From: Strongyloides papillosus
Lineage: Eukaryota > Nematoda > Chromadorea > Rhabditida > Strongyloididae
DNA: 64,000 bases
Assembly (NCBI GenBank): GCA_005656395.1
Contig: SRSI01000070.1
Coordinates: forward strand, 62,001 to 126,000
Direction: 5' to 3'
A program made the translations under genes and the position numbers. Positions 11,332-22,886 of the stretch are shown piece after piece. Numbering within the stretch: the stretch's first letter is position 1; the number at the start of each line of letters is the position of its first letter. The notes under the pieces were generated by a model. That model made no database searches. It saw only the letters and a list, made by a program, of their open reading frames with translations, and had not been told where the DNA came from.

Positions 11332-12417
11332 ATGAATTTATTTCTGTTAACTATTATATTATGTGCAATTGTGATAACTCACATTGCATTTGGCCAAGTA
11401 AGAAAAAACTCTCACAATAGCGGTGATGACAGAAATCAACTACTTGATGGAGAAGATTCAGATCGAAAATATTCTGGTAGAAAATATTCCGGAAGAAATA
11501 ATTCATTTGTAAGAAGAGCCAGTAGTCAAAGACGTAGTTCGTCATCTTCTAGAAGATCGTCTACTTGTAGTTTATATAGTGGATTTGATATCACACCATA
11601 TTTAAGTAGAAATAAATATAGTAATTATATCTATCGAGGCATATGGGGAGGTTGTGATTATAAATGTTTTTGTCAAAATAATTTCAAATTATTTTTAACA
11701 AAAGTAAGCTATTTTATAAATATAAATAAAGGAATAATTTTCTAGGTGGTATTTGAAATAAATATAATGAGACAATCTCACCAAGTACGATGTTTAAAAA
11801 GAGCTCAGGACCTTGATATACTTGCCCAACATCTTGCTAATATGATGGCAAGTAAAAGTAAATTAATAAGTGATCCTACAACAGGGTATGGAGTAAGCGT
11901 TAGTGTTGCTTACAATCCATTATCATCGTTAATGGTAACAGAGTGGTATGATCAACGTAGACATTATTATTACACTTTTGGTCATGGATCACTTTCTACA
12001 TCTAAATTTACGCAACTTGTCTGGAAGGACACAAGTTTCGTTGGTGTTGGTGCTGCAACAAATGGCACCCATACTTTTCTTGCTGTTTATTACTATCCAA
12101 GAGGTAATATTCGAGGGAAGTTTAGAAAAAATGTCTTCAGACAGGATACAAAATTGCTAAAGAAGATAATATAATTTAAATAAACTCTTTATCATATTCT
12201 TAATGAATATATTATATTATTATATATTTAGTTAAAAAATCTTTATAATTAAAAAATTGTACCAATTAAGATTTTATAATATTAATCCTTCTTATTTATG
12301 CTTCACGAAGTCGTTTGATACTATTAAATTAAAAAGAAAGCAAGACATATTCTTAAAAACACAATAGAAAATTCTTCTACTTATATGGAACACATTTTAG
12401 AAATCAATAGATAGTGA
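11012..12417 (+). repeat. Tandem duplication unit, copy 1 (CAP gene 3)
   Basis: Matches 12614-14040 through promoter, both exons, intron and 3' flank. The right edges coincide at 'agaaatcaatagatagt'. The 42-base intron is identical in both copies, so the duplication is recent. Confidence 0.8.
11332..12174 (+). CDS. CAP/SCP-TAPS secreted protein 3 (two exons)
   Basis: Exon 1 is 11332-11703 and exon 2 is 11746-12174 (42-base phase-0 intron); the product is 266 aa. It has a signal peptide ending near AFGQ, an SR-rich tract (SSSSSRRSSTCSLYSGF) and the linker GFDITPYLSRNKYSNYIY...IWGGCDYKCF. The CAP domain contains SHQVRCL, QDLDILAQHLANMMA, TEWYDQ, a CAP1-like KFTQLVWKDTSFVGVG and a CAP2-like VYYYPRGN...RKNVF. 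Lys replaces the CAP1 His, and YGVSV replaces the usual YGEN-type segment. It is the near-twin of the gene at 12938. An in-frame GTG at the start of exon 2 is not a start: the acceptor AG lies immediately before it. Confidence 0.87.
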
Positions 12418-12613
12418 AATATTAAAATAATTTTTTATTTCTTATTTTATTTACAATCCAGTATATAGAATTTTTGTAGAATATCGTATAATTTCAAATA
12501 AAACACATAATACAATATTGAAGGAATATCAAATATTGAATAACAATTTATGGTAAAATAGTAATTGATAACATAGTTTTAAAATTTCCTGTAATATTTT
12601 GAAGTGATTCATG

Positions 12614-14040
12614 ACCCACAATCGAGCATATAAAACTATGAATAAAGCTAAATTTGATTTACATTTACCAGTTTGTATAAAAATTTTGAAAATAAAGTAA
12701 AATATTAATATAGATAATATTTATAATGTCCAATATAATTAAACACAATAGATTTTAAAAAATAAATTTTTTAAAAATGATAAAGCTTAAATAATTTAGC
12801 AAATTCGGACTACTGTTAACTATTAATATATTGAATTTAATTAAAAAAATAATTAGTTTATTTAAATATTATCTTGTAGCAAAAAAATGTTATAATATAA
12901 ATATCATTTTTACTGAAGCCATTTTATATGGTTTTGAATGAATTTATTTTTGCTAACTATTATATTATATGCAATTGTGATAACTCACATTGCATTTGGT
13001 CAAGTAAAAGGAAAATCTCATGGTAGTGATGGTGAAAGAAATCCAATACTTAGTGGAGAAGTTTTAGATCGAGAAGATTCTAGCAAAAAAAATTCCGTAA
13101 GAAGAAGACCTAGTAGTCGAAGACGTAGTTCATCATCTTCTAGTGGAAATGAGGCTAATAATCACAACGAAGCTTCTATAAGAAGATCGTCTTCTTGTAA
13201 CCGATATAGTGGATTTGATATCAGACCATATTTAAGTAGAAATAGATATAGCAATTATATCTATTTACGTATATGGGGAGGTTGTGATTATAGGTGTTTT
13301 TGTCAAAATAATTTCAAATTATTTTTAAGAAATGTAAGCTATTTTATAAATATAAATAAAGGAATAATTTTCTAGATGGTATTTCAAATGAATATAATAA
13401 GACAATCTCATAGAGTACGATGTTTAAAAAGAGTCCAAGACCTTGATATACGTGCCCAACATCTTGCTAGTATGATGGCAAGGGAAAGTAAAATAATAAG
13501 AGATTATACAACAGAGTATGGAGTATGCATTAGTGTTGTTGACAATCCACTATCATCGCTGATAGTAACAAAGTGGCATGATGAACGTAGTGAATACTAT
13601 TACACTTTTGGTCATGGATCACCTTATACATATAAATTTACGCAACTTGTCTGGAAGAACACAGAATTCGTTGGTGTTGGTGCTGCAACAAATGGTAGCC
13701 ATGTTTTTGTTGCTGCTTATTTCTATCCAAGAGGTAATATTCGAGGGAAGTTTAGAAAAAATGTCTTCAGACAGGATACTAAATTGCTAAAGAAGATAAT
13801 ATAATTTAAATAAACTCTTTATCATATTCCTAATGAATTTATTATATTATTATATATTTAGTTAAAAAATCTTTATAATTAAAAAATTGTATCAATTATG
13901 ATTTTATAATATTAATCCTTCTTATTTATGCCTCACGAAGTCGTTTGATATTATTAAACTAAAAAGAAGATATATTCTTAAAAACACAATAGAAAATTCC
14001 TTTACTTATATAGAACACATTTTAGAAATCAATAGATAGT
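12614..14040 (+). repeat. Tandem duplication unit, copy 2 (CAP gene 4)
   Basis: Direct repeat of 11012-12417, offset about 1.6 kb. Beyond 14040 the similarity stops and a different CAP-derived unit begins. Confidence 0.8.
12938..13804 (+). CDS. CAP/SCP-TAPS secreted protein 4 (two exons)
   Basis: Exon 1 is 12938-13333 and exon 2 is 13376-13804; the 42-base intron is identical to that of the preceding gene. The product is 274 aa. The signal peptide is followed by an SR-rich tract that differs from its twin by an insert (GNEANNHNEASIRRSS), then GFDIRPYLSRNRYSNYIY and IWGGCDYRCF. The CAP domain has SHRVRCL, VTKWHDERSEYYYT, KFTQLVWKNTEFVGVG and AYFYPRGN...RKNVF. WYDE has become WHDE. Most changes between the twins fall in the N-terminal low-complexity part and in surface positions; the CAP2 end is the same. 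Confidence 0.87.
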
Positions 14041-14558
14041 CCAGTTAATTCAATGGGATACCTATCAGATACCAAATTCGTTATCCTCAACCTCAATATT
14101 CTACTAGAAGACCACCTAACTTGACTAAATATGTTTTTATATCAGAAGATTTTTAAGTAGAGATAGTTATAGCAATGGAATTACCAATCTATATGGTCAG
14201 GACGTATTTATTTTTGCTTTTAAAAAAATAAATTTTTGCTGTATAAAAATTTGGTAATTTTTTTAGCAGTATAACATAAACAATTTGTAGGTACTACTTC
14301 AAAACAATTTCTTTTCCGCCAGGATCAACGTTAGTAACACATTGGTATGGTGAACATTTTCATTACAAATTTGGTTCAAATCACGGAATATATGGTACAC
14401 AAATATTATTGAAAGATACAAAATATATTGGTATTGGTGCGGCAGCAAATGGTAATTACCATTTTGTCTCTTGTTATTTCTGTAAAAAAGGCAATATTAA
14501 TGGTCAATATAAAAAGAAAGTTTTCAATAAGAGATTCTATCACTGGTTTGGAGGGTAA
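14041..14558 (+). pseudogene. CAP pseudogene (relative of CAP protein 5)
   Basis: A broken CAP copy with the linker region out of frame (RRPPNLTKY, then a stop where a YLSR-like motif should be). An intron-like stretch follows, and exon 2 is deleted from its first helix to just before the WY(D/G)E helix. The tail is readable: PGSTLVTHWYGEHFHYKFGS, then YIGIGAAANGNYHFVSCYF and GNINGQ...KVF, ending HWFGG at the stop at 14556-14558. It has no signal-peptide exon. Its nearest relative in the window is the gene at 15016. Confidence 0.75.
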
Positions 14559-15015
14559 TAAAAAACATAAAAACAGATTCTTTACCTTATTATCAAAGAA
14601 ATTACCATGCATTTAGTTGAAGTTAATTTTTAGTACTTTTGAAAAATTGAGAAAGCCAAGATTTTAAATTAAAATTTGTATTATAAATTATTTTATTGAA
14701 GTTTTAGATAAATCTAGAGAAATTTATAATAAAATAGATTGTTAAAAAAATGTAATAAAATTTTTTGATGCATATAGATGATTTCCAAAAATTACTTTCT
14801 GATAGGGTACTTAAATATTTTTTTATTGTAATAATATTAATTTTTTTTATATATTTTAGGGATCAAATACGTGTGATTTTTGTTCAAATTAACTTAATTT
14901 TTAATTAATTCTGACATACAACGTTGGATGTTTGTTTGATTGTCCTTTTAGATAAAAAAACCATTCATATATATACGTCAAATTTCTCCAAACTTTTATA
15001 TTATCAGTATTCTGA
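14559..15015. other. Intergenic, duplicated after CAP gene 5
   Basis: Positions 14620-14810 repeat at 16110-16320 ('ttgatgcatatagatgattt' and neighbours), so the pseudogene and CAP gene 5 are units of one tandem array. Confidence 0.6.
14941..14974. promoter_or_regulatory. Conserved TGTCC...GATAA block upstream of CAP gene 5
   Basis: TGTCCTTTTAGATAA is followed by ACCATTCATATATAT; the same string in slightly changed form lies before the pseudogene at 16514. The left GATA core is mutated (TTGTC), the right one is intact. Confidence 0.4.
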
Positions 15016-16065
15016 ATGCATTTTCTGTTGGTTAGTTTGCTATATACCAATTTAATTGTTAATATCGTTGGTGGTCAGGTGGAAAATTCAGAACAAAATA
15101 TACACAAGGGAGAGTATGGCACTTACAGTTTAGCCCATAATAGACCTAGAAGAATATCTTTGAGAAGAGGATCAAGACTAGATAGTAACTATAGAGGAGA
15201 ATACACTATTACTGAAATACGACTCAGAACTGGAGTTCTTTATCAGTGTAATGGAACAAACTATAAACAATCTAATGAAGCTCTTGAATGTCTTCGTAGA
15301 TTACAGGGACAATATCCACGTGTTATTTATGTTTTTCCACCATCTATTCTAATACCAAAACCTACTCCACCTCCTGTACATCCTCAACGCAAAATTAATC
15401 CTTCATTGTTCCCAACTCTTTTGCCAAAACCTCAAAAACCCCTTGTTATAGAATCACCTCGCTTGCATATATTTAAACAATTTGATATCAAAAAATATTT
15501 AAGTAGAAGTCATTTTAGTAAATCAATATATAAACGTGTATGGTCAGGTTGTGACTACAGAAACTATCATAGAAATTATTATAAGCATTTTAAAGACAAG
15601 GTAAATTTTCTAAACAGTAAAATCAGGATAAATTTATAGGTATTACTTCAAATCAATTTACTTAGAAAGTATCATAGAGTAGGACCACTAAAAGAAAACT
15701 ACTATCTTGATCTATACGCTCAAGATCTAGCAAACAGAATGGCAAAAATAGGATCAGAATTTTACATCGCTTCATCAGTATATGGGATAGCCGTTGAAGG
15801 AATGTACTATCCAGCAGCATCAACAATAGTGACACATTGGTATGATGAACATCTTCATTACAAATTTGGTTCCAATCGTCCAGTGTATCGTGCACAAAGG
15901 TTAACACAAATGTTATGGAAAAAAACACAATATATTGGTATTGGTGTTGCAGTAAGAAGCAAATATCTTTTTCTCGCTTGTTATTTCTATGAAAAAGGCA
16001 ATATTAATGGTGAATTTAAGAAGAACGTTCTTGATAAAAGATTCTGGCACCGGTTTAGAGGTTAA
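15016..16065 (+). CDS. CAP/SCP-TAPS secreted protein 5, with extra N-terminal domain
   Basis: Exon 1 is 15016-15600 and exon 2 is 15640-16065 (39-base phase-0 intron); the product is 336 aa. After the signal peptide (ending VGGQ) there is a short basic tract. A segment unlike those of the other intact copies follows: EYTITEIRLRTGVLYQCNGT, then NEALECLRRLQ, which looks like a small folded unit with two Cys. Next come a Pro-rich spacer (PKPTPPPVHPQ), the linker FDIKKYLSRSHFSKSIY...VWSGCDYRNY and the CAP domain (KYHRVGPL, VTHWYDEH, RLTQMLWKKTQYIGIGV, ACYFYEKGNINGEF). Arg stands at the CAP1 His position and GIAV replaces GEN. It has two decayed sisters, one on either side. Confidence 0.87.
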
Positions 16066-16513
16066 TAAAATAATTTAAAACAGATTCACTATCTTATTAT
16101 AAAAGAAATTATCATATATTTAGTTGAAGTTAACTTTTAGTACTTTGGAAGAATTGCGGTAGTTAAGATTTTAAATTAAAATTTGTATTATAAATTATTT
16201 CATTGAGGTTTTAGATAAATCTAGAGAAATTTATAATAAAATAGATTGTTTAAAAAATGTAATTAAAATTTTTGATGCATATAGATGATTTCCAAAAATT
16301 ACTTTCTGATGCTTTATTAGAATAATTTTTTAGTAACATTATTATTTTGCATAAATATTTAAAATCAAATGCGTGTAATTTTTGTTCAAATTAACATAAT
16401 TTTTATTAAATTACCGCACACAATGTTAAAAGTTTATTTGATTATCCTTTTTGATATAAAAAACCATTCATATATATTGCATTTCTTCAAACTTTAATAT
16501 TATCACTAGTTGA
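16066..16513. other. Intergenic, duplicated flank
   Basis: Mirrors 14559-15015 in sequence. It ends with TTATCCTTTTTGATATAAAA (16442-16461), the promoter block shared with CAP gene 5. Confidence 0.6.
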
Positions 16514-17486
16514 ATGCATTTTTCGTTAGCTATTTTGCTATTTACCAATGTGATAGTTAATATTGTTGGTGGTCAAGTGGAAAATTCAAACCAATATGGA
16601 AGTGAAAAAAGTTGAAAATTAGTGTGGAAGCCTTTAAAGCCATATTAAACAATTACTTTTGAGAGAAAGATCAAAACTAGAAACGATTTAGAAGAAAATA
16701 CACTATTACGGAGGTACAATACAAATTTGGAGTTCTTTATTATAGGTATAATGAAAAAAACTATAAAAATTCTAATGATGCTCTTACATGTTTTTATAAA
16801 TTAAAAAAAGTATACACGTGTTATTTTTATTATATCATACATCTTCTAAAACCTCTTGTAAAACCTATACATCATGTTAAGCCACCGAAACATTCATCCC
16901 GTGATCATAAACCTTAACAACATCCGAGTATAAGACCACCTAATTTGGATAAATTTAAACATTTCTATATCGGAAGATTTTTAGATAAAAATCATTATAT
17001 CAATAAAATATATAAATCTTTATGGCCAAAATGTAATTATATTTGCTTTTATAAAGAGAATAAAGAGAACTATAAGCTATAAAAAAATTGGTAAATTTTT
17101 AAAACAATATGATATAATTAAATTTGTAGGCATTATCTCAAATTAACATATTAAGAAAACATCATAGAGTAGTATCACTAAAAGAAAATTACCAACATGA
17201 TACATATACTCAAAAACATGCAGATAAAATGGCAAGAAAAGGAACAGAATTTCCTGTTCATTCTTCATTATATGGAATAGTCGTTGAAACAATTTATTTC
17301 CCAGCAGGGTCAACATAATTAACACATTAATATGATGAAAGTTTTCGTTACAAATATGATTCAAATGACGAAATATATGGTACAGAAAGATTAACACAAA
17401 TGTTATTGAAAGATACAAATTATATTAGTAATGGTGTTGCAGCAAATGGTAATCACCTTTTTCTCGGTTGTATTGTTATACTTTAA
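16514..17486 (+). pseudogene. CAP pseudogene (sister of CAP protein 5)
   Basis: Begins with an intact signal peptide (MHFSLAILLFTNVIVNIVGG) and hits a stop soon after GSEKS. Pieces of the extra N-terminal domain (YTITEVQYKFGVLY), the linker (ISINKIYKSLWPKCNY, approximate because of stops) and the CAP domain (LRKHHRVVSLKENY, then LTH stop YDESFRYKY, RLTQMLLKDTNY) are recognisable. There are several stops, and the CAP1 Trp is Leu. The reading ends LFLGCIVIL at 17484-17486, so the CAP2 tail is gone. Confidence 0.8.
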
Positions 17487-17834
17487 GTAACTTTAAACAT
17501 TAAAAATGAAACCTAACGTATGACATGATGTACAAATTTGAACAACTTCATTCAAAGTAAAGCTAAAATAATGATAGAGTTTATTAAATTATACAAAAGT
17601 ATACTAAAAGGTATGTGTTTACACAGTAGGCAAATTCATATGATGACCATATAATTATCAATCTACTTTACATAATTCCATGACTAGCTTAATATTTATT
17701 GGTGTATAATATAAAATATTATTTAAAAGGTATATGTATATTTTACGAAGAAACATTTAACTCTATTTTTTACATTGTAATAGTAAAAAAATTCTATCGA
17801 AAGTTATTTTGTTATTTTTATATTTTTCTATACC
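17487..17834. other. Intergenic between CAP array and transporter
   Basis: Noncoding AT-rich DNA; marks the end of the CAP array and the 5' flank of the next gene. Confidence 0.6.
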
Positions 17835-19748
17835 ATGACACAAAATATACGGCCTGATCATTTGAAATTTGATGATGATGAGTCTATTTACAGCAGATCA
17901 CAGAGTTTGTCGAATGGTTTGGAGGTTGTTACTACTTTTGGTAAGACAAACTGGAAAAGTATAGCTGTTATTGCTTTTATTGCATTCACTTCTGTTATCC
18001 CTGAATCGACGATTGTTCCAATAGAATGGGCATACTTACAAATATCTGATTCAAAGGCAGATGAAGCTTTTTATGGGTATTTAAGTTCCGCAAATGCCCT
18101 TGGACAGGTTTTCAGTTCAGCGACATCAGGATACATATCAAATCACCTTCAACAAGTCAAAGCACCCATGATATTTGGGTATTTGCTGGCAATAATTTCG
18201 GGTGGAATATATTTATGTCTTGAGTTTATACCAGAAAATAAGCGATTTGTCTTTTTGGCCTTTGAATTTATTATTGGATTGGCAGTTGGGAGTATAAGAA
18301 TGTATCGTGTTCATATAGCTATGGCAGCCAATGATAAAGATAAACCAAAGGCTTTTGCTATTGTATCTATAGCTACAGTCTCTGCTCTTATTACAGGTCC
18401 ACTTATCCAATATATATTTTCTTTTATATTCAAGTATCCTGGTGTCACTGTAATTGGAAGTCTTCATCTCAATATTTTCACAATACCAGGATATATAATA
18501 TTCCTATTTTCATTTATTGCTATATTATCACTAGTATTGTGCTTTAGTTCTCAGGATACAATGAAAAATAGTGAAGCTGCCGTTATAAATAAAAGGATCA
18601 CCGAAATTCAGATGGAGGATTTAGACAATATATCTATTGGAAATGGAGACTCATTATACGATACATTAAGAAGGAAAAAAGAAATGCAAAAAGAACAAGT
18701 ACGACTTGACTATTTGGCTATATTCACATGTTTCATTATAAAATTTACAGTCTCAACAACTATGATACTATTACGAACGTATGTTTGATATTATTTATTA
18801 TTTAGTGTAAATAGGATTCTAAGTTTTATGACAATCAATAGATTGTAAACTTATGATAATCAAATTATGACAAATATTTTATTTTTTGGTACTATTTAGA
18901 AAAAAGAAAATCAGTAGTTGTAGAATTAGGATGATTGTTGGTTTTTCTAAAAAAAATAGAGTTTAACATTTTTTATGATAACTAAAAAAGATCAAATAAC
19001 AACATAACCTTTTTTTTTGTTAATTAAAACAACATTTATATTGTTTTATACATTATAGGACAATGATTCCGTACCTTCAAACTGTCTTTGCATTCAATGC
19101 AAAACAGCTGGTTAAATACACAACAGTTATCCAAATATCAGTTGCAGTATTGTCTTTGATATGGTATCTAGTTTACATATTTTTCAAAATAAGTGAAACG
19201 CTAAAAGAAAAAGTTGCTATTACTGTTGGTTTATGTATTTTTACGTTATTTTATCTAGTTACATATCCATGGGATTTTTATTCTTATACTATCCGAGAAA
19301 ATTTGAATAAAAATATGGTAATTGGTATGTTTCTTGTTTGAAGATTTTAATTAATATTTTAGATTCTCGAATCAATTTAAATTCCACGGATATCTGTAAA
19401 TATTCCTGGTGTTCCACGACACTCGCCGTCAACGGATGGGTGATGTTTCCAGCAATAATCCTAGCTATCGGTATTGCCTCCCCATTAATATTAATAAATC
19501 TTGAGGTATTATACTCAAAACTCCTAAAAACAATAAAACAAGGAACAATGCAAGGAATTTTTATGTCTGTTGGAGATATCTTAGCTGTTGTAGCTCCAGT
19601 ATTCTACAACAACATCTACGAAATGCAAGGTCCAAAAATTATTTGGGTTATCCAATTATGTATTAACGTTTCCACTCTCTGTATTATATTTATCATTTAC
19701 AGTCGACTTTCTCCAATAGCACCTAAATTAATTGGTAATAATAAATAA
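17835..19748 (+). CDS. MFSD8/CLN7-like major facilitator protein (three exons)
   Basis: Exons are 17835-18778, 19059-19324 and 19363-19748, separated by introns of 280 and 38 bases. The joined frame gives 531 aa, close to the roughly 518 of MFSD8. The N-terminal half has about six membrane spans after a soluble start of some 40 residues; AYLQISDS...FYGYLSSANALGQVFSS and EFIIGLAVGSIRMYRVHIA correspond to the first helices and the family's 'G-x-G-x-x-x-x-x-R' region. A charged loop (about 250-295) precedes the second half. In exon 3, CKYSWC matches the luminal Cys pair of CLN7, and GTMQGIFMSVGDILAVVAPV matches its penultimate helices. CLN7 acts in the lysosomal membrane; the role here is inferred from family. 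Confidence 0.8.
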
Positions 19749-20067
19749 AGGTCTTTTTGCATATGTGTGGATTGTGTTTATAATAAGTGAATGTGAATTA
19801 TTTTTATGTTATTTATTTTAGGTAAATAACAGGACATTTTGCATTATAATTATTAGTTCTAAAATTTAATGTTACTAATTAATTTTTATTTAATGATTTA
19901 TGAATATTCTTGAATCATGCATTTAAATTTTAGAATTGTGTAGTAATGAGGAACCATACATTTCATTAATAATTCATTTCATGTAAAACATTATTTGTAA
20001 AGTATCATTTTTATTTTTTAACCCACATTTATACTCTTTTTGAGAATATTTAATATTGTTTTAAAAT
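19749..20067. other. Intergenic, transporter to elongase
   Basis: About 320 bases of AT-rich DNA with no ORF or repeat seen. The two genes run in the same direction. Confidence 0.6.
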
Positions 20068-20913
20068 ATGGAATACTTTGAATTCATATCTAATCTTGGG
20101 GTAAATGAAATGGAGAATATCCCAAACAGCAAATTTGAGCATGGATATCGTATGCCTATCGAAAGTTATTTTGATCCACATCATGCTGCAGCTTTTGTAA
20201 CTAAATATTGGGCATTGACAATCCCTATTGGAATCTTATACGTCATAACTGTTTTTACACTACAGTCATTAATGAAAGATAAAAAACCATATAACTTATC
20301 ATGGATTGAACCACTTTGGAATGGATTACTAGCAATTTTCTCTTTTATAGGTTTAATCAGAATATCTGAAGATATGTTTTATACTCTCAAAGACGAAGGT
20401 ATCTATGCATCAGTATGTCACAGTTTCCATGCTGATACTGTCTCTGCAAGTTGGTACCTATTTTTTGCATTCTCAAAGTTCATGGAACTAGGTGATACCT
20501 TATTACTTGTATTAAAGAAGAAAAAATTAACATTCCTACACTGTTACCACCATGCAATCGTCCTCGTTTACACATCCCAATCTGGAGCAGAACAAATAGG
20601 TGCAGGAAGATGGTACATGTGGATGAATTTCCTTGCACACTCATTAATGTACACCTACTTCACAGTAATGTCCCTAAACATGAGATCAATAAAAAAGTAT
20701 GCATGCTACGTAACCTCCATTCAAACTCTCCAAATGTTTATAGGAATAATAATTTCGGGATCCGTATATTTTGTAAAGAGATACACAAAATATAGGTGCA
20801 AGCAAACATACTTCAACTTATATTTTTGTTTTACAATATATTTATCTTTTGCATTTTTATTTGTTAAATTTTTTGTTAACTCTTATTATAGGAAAAAAAT
20901 TAAAACAATTTGA
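20068..20913 (+). CDS. ELO-family very-long-chain fatty acid elongase (ELOVL3/6-like)
   Basis: One exon of 281 aa, full length for the family. ELO proteins are ER membrane condensing enzymes that join malonyl-CoA to a fatty acyl-CoA. All signature motifs are present: KFMELGDT (137-144), the histidine box HCYHH (158-162), NFLAHSLMYTYF around 187-198, and TxxQxxQ as TSIQTLQ (216-222). About six or seven hydrophobic spans are visible. The C-terminus ends RKKIKTI, a Lys-rich ER-retention-type tail. The histidine-box context (FLHCYHHAIVLVY) is closest to the ELOVL3/6 branch, which includes nematode elongases for saturated and branched chains; that subclass is inferred. Confidence 0.92.
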   Translation: MEYFEFISNLGVNEMENIPNSKFEHGYRMPIESYFDPHHAAAFVTKYWALTIPIGILYVITVFTLQSLMKDKKPYNLSWIEPLWNGLLAIFSFIGLIRISEDMFYTLKDEGIYASVCHSFHADTVSASWYLFFAFSKFMELGDTLLLVLKKKKLTFLHCYHHAIVLVYTSQSGAEQIGAGRWYMWMNFLAHSLMYTYFTVMSLNMRSIKKYACYVTSIQTLQMFIGIIISGSVYFVKRYTKYRCKQTYFNLYFCFTIYLSFAFLFVKFFVNSYYRKKIKTI

Positions 20914-21745
20914 AAGTTTGTTTTGTTTCATAATAAAATATGATATAATTATTGGAGATATCCTTCTAACTAACTGTGATGGTTAGCATTATATGTTTTG
21001 GTGAAAAAAATTTGTTTGGTGAAATTGTATATTTTTGAATTTATCACTATCATTATTTGTTTAACTTATTCAATATGTAATAAGTTTATTTTATCGTTGG
21101 AAGTAATTTTTAAAAAAAATAATATAAATTGATGACGAATGGTATGAGTAAGCATGATTCTATGAAACATTTCGTAATTTAATCTATTAGTAATGTTATG
21201 AAATTTGCATTTTGAATATTTTGATTTTTGAAGTTTTGCATTTGAATGTGAATTTTCTACTAATGGTTTACAATTTTGTTTAATTGCTGTTGAAAATAAA
21301 CGACATGCCATTATGAATGATGTATTACAATTAAATATTTTAAAAACTAACTCTAAACATTATTTTTGGAAGCATTTACGTAAATAAAAAAACATTTCTA
21401 TAGCATCAATAGTTTAAAAACCATTCCATTGTTTAAAAAAACACCCTAAAATAGATTTAGTATTAAAAAAAATACCGGTGATTGAATACTTAAAAAATTA
21501 CACAACATAAAACAACAACATTGTAAAAAAAATTTTACTATTTTTAACAAACACGTTCTAAAGCAATGCAAAATTACAATTATAAAGTAAAAAATAATTT
21601 TTAATAAAAGACATTTTGGTTTAAAACTTGAAACAGTAATAAAAAGTAGCACTTAACCATTAAGGCAATTACGCGCAGTAAATTAAAATCCAAACTATAG
21701 ATAAAATTGTTGATATTTTAAAGCGAGATCAAGATGTTTTTTCTC
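20914..21745. other. Intergenic between convergent elongase and Ig genes
   Basis: Holds the 3' flanks of two genes facing each other. Nothing else is recognisable. Confidence 0.6.
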
Positions 21746-22886
21746 CTAAACCTCTTGATGATGTTTTGTTAATGGTGTCTCCTCTGGAGTTTGAGGAACC
21801 AAATTTCCTCGACTTTCAGGGAAGTACTCTCCTGAATTCCTCCATTTGTTGATGGCAGCACAACCAAAGATAATACATAGTAAGAGAAGGAGAATGACGA
21901 TAATTACGATGAGGGGTAAGAGCCATCCCCATGCTTTGGATACTTGAAGTTGGTGTCTTAATTTTGAAGTGAAAGTTGTTGGTGAGATTCTTTCACTGTA
22001 GGTTTGGCTGTTGACGAAAGAATTTGTTGCCTCGCACCTATAGTTTCCAGCATCTTCTTCTTTTAAGTCTAAGATTGTCAAACTCCTCGAAGCTTTGTTG
22101 AGTCTGTATTTTCTATTGTGTAAATCAACAGGTTCATCATTTTTGTACCATGTGATTTGAGGAATTGGATCTCCAACAACAGGGCATTCCAATGTGATAT
22201 TACCATCAATATACCCTTTCGTTGGTTCAGCAGTGAAATCGAAGTTGTCATCATCTATAGATTCGGTATTAGTATCAACTAAATTCATCTTATTCTCATC
22301 AATCATGAAAATTGGCCGACTTCTAATGAACATATTTCCATGGACCTCAACATCATTCTCCAAGATAATCTCGCATTTGTATTTTCCGATATTCTTTATT
22401 GTTGCTTCTGGTTCAAAATGAATGTATACGACGTTATTACGAATCGTAGAAGATTGGTGTTGTACAACACTTGCGTTACCATCGTGAACATGTATAATCC
22501 TAGCTGTTTTGATTGGAAGTGCATGTTTTCTGTCGTCAGCTCTTACTGCTTGACACCTAGAATAATATTTATCATTTAATTGGTTATTTGTAAAGTAATC
22601 TTTAATTTAATATATTATATATCATAGAAATGAAACTACACTTTATATAGGAGAAATTCTAAACATACCACAAATCAGGTATTCTCTTAGCAAGAGGACT
22701 AGTAACTGAACCTTTTCCATAACCAATATCAAAAACTACTTGCACATTTCCTTGAGCAAAATATGTAGGTGGTTGTTGCGGTAAAATAAATTTTATTAAA
22801 GTTATCAATAAAAACCCAGTAAAAACTAATTTATCTAAAAAAATACAAAATATTATATTTCCAATCTAAAACTTACTTTCATACAT
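21746..22886 (-). CDS. Two-Ig-domain single-pass membrane protein (basigin/neuroplastin-type layout)
   Basis: Exons on the minus strand are 22886-22877 (only M-Y-E plus one base), 22834-22669 and 22556-21746. Introns are 42 and 112 bases with GT...AG ends, and the joined frame is 328 aa. The start is chosen because ATG TAT GAA A, followed by GTAAGT, restores the frame into a hydrophobic signal sequence (LVFTGFLLITLIKFILPQ). Ig domain 1 has Cys60 and Cys120 (YKC). Ig domain 2 has Cys183, W-Y-K, and DAGNYRC with Cys233. A transmembrane helix (about 271-293, LLPLIVIIVILLLLLCIIF) and a tail of about 35 residues follow. Two Ig domains, one span and a short tail resemble basigin/neuroplastin, but the conserved Glu within the basigin span is absent, so this is only a layout match. 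Confidence 0.75.
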
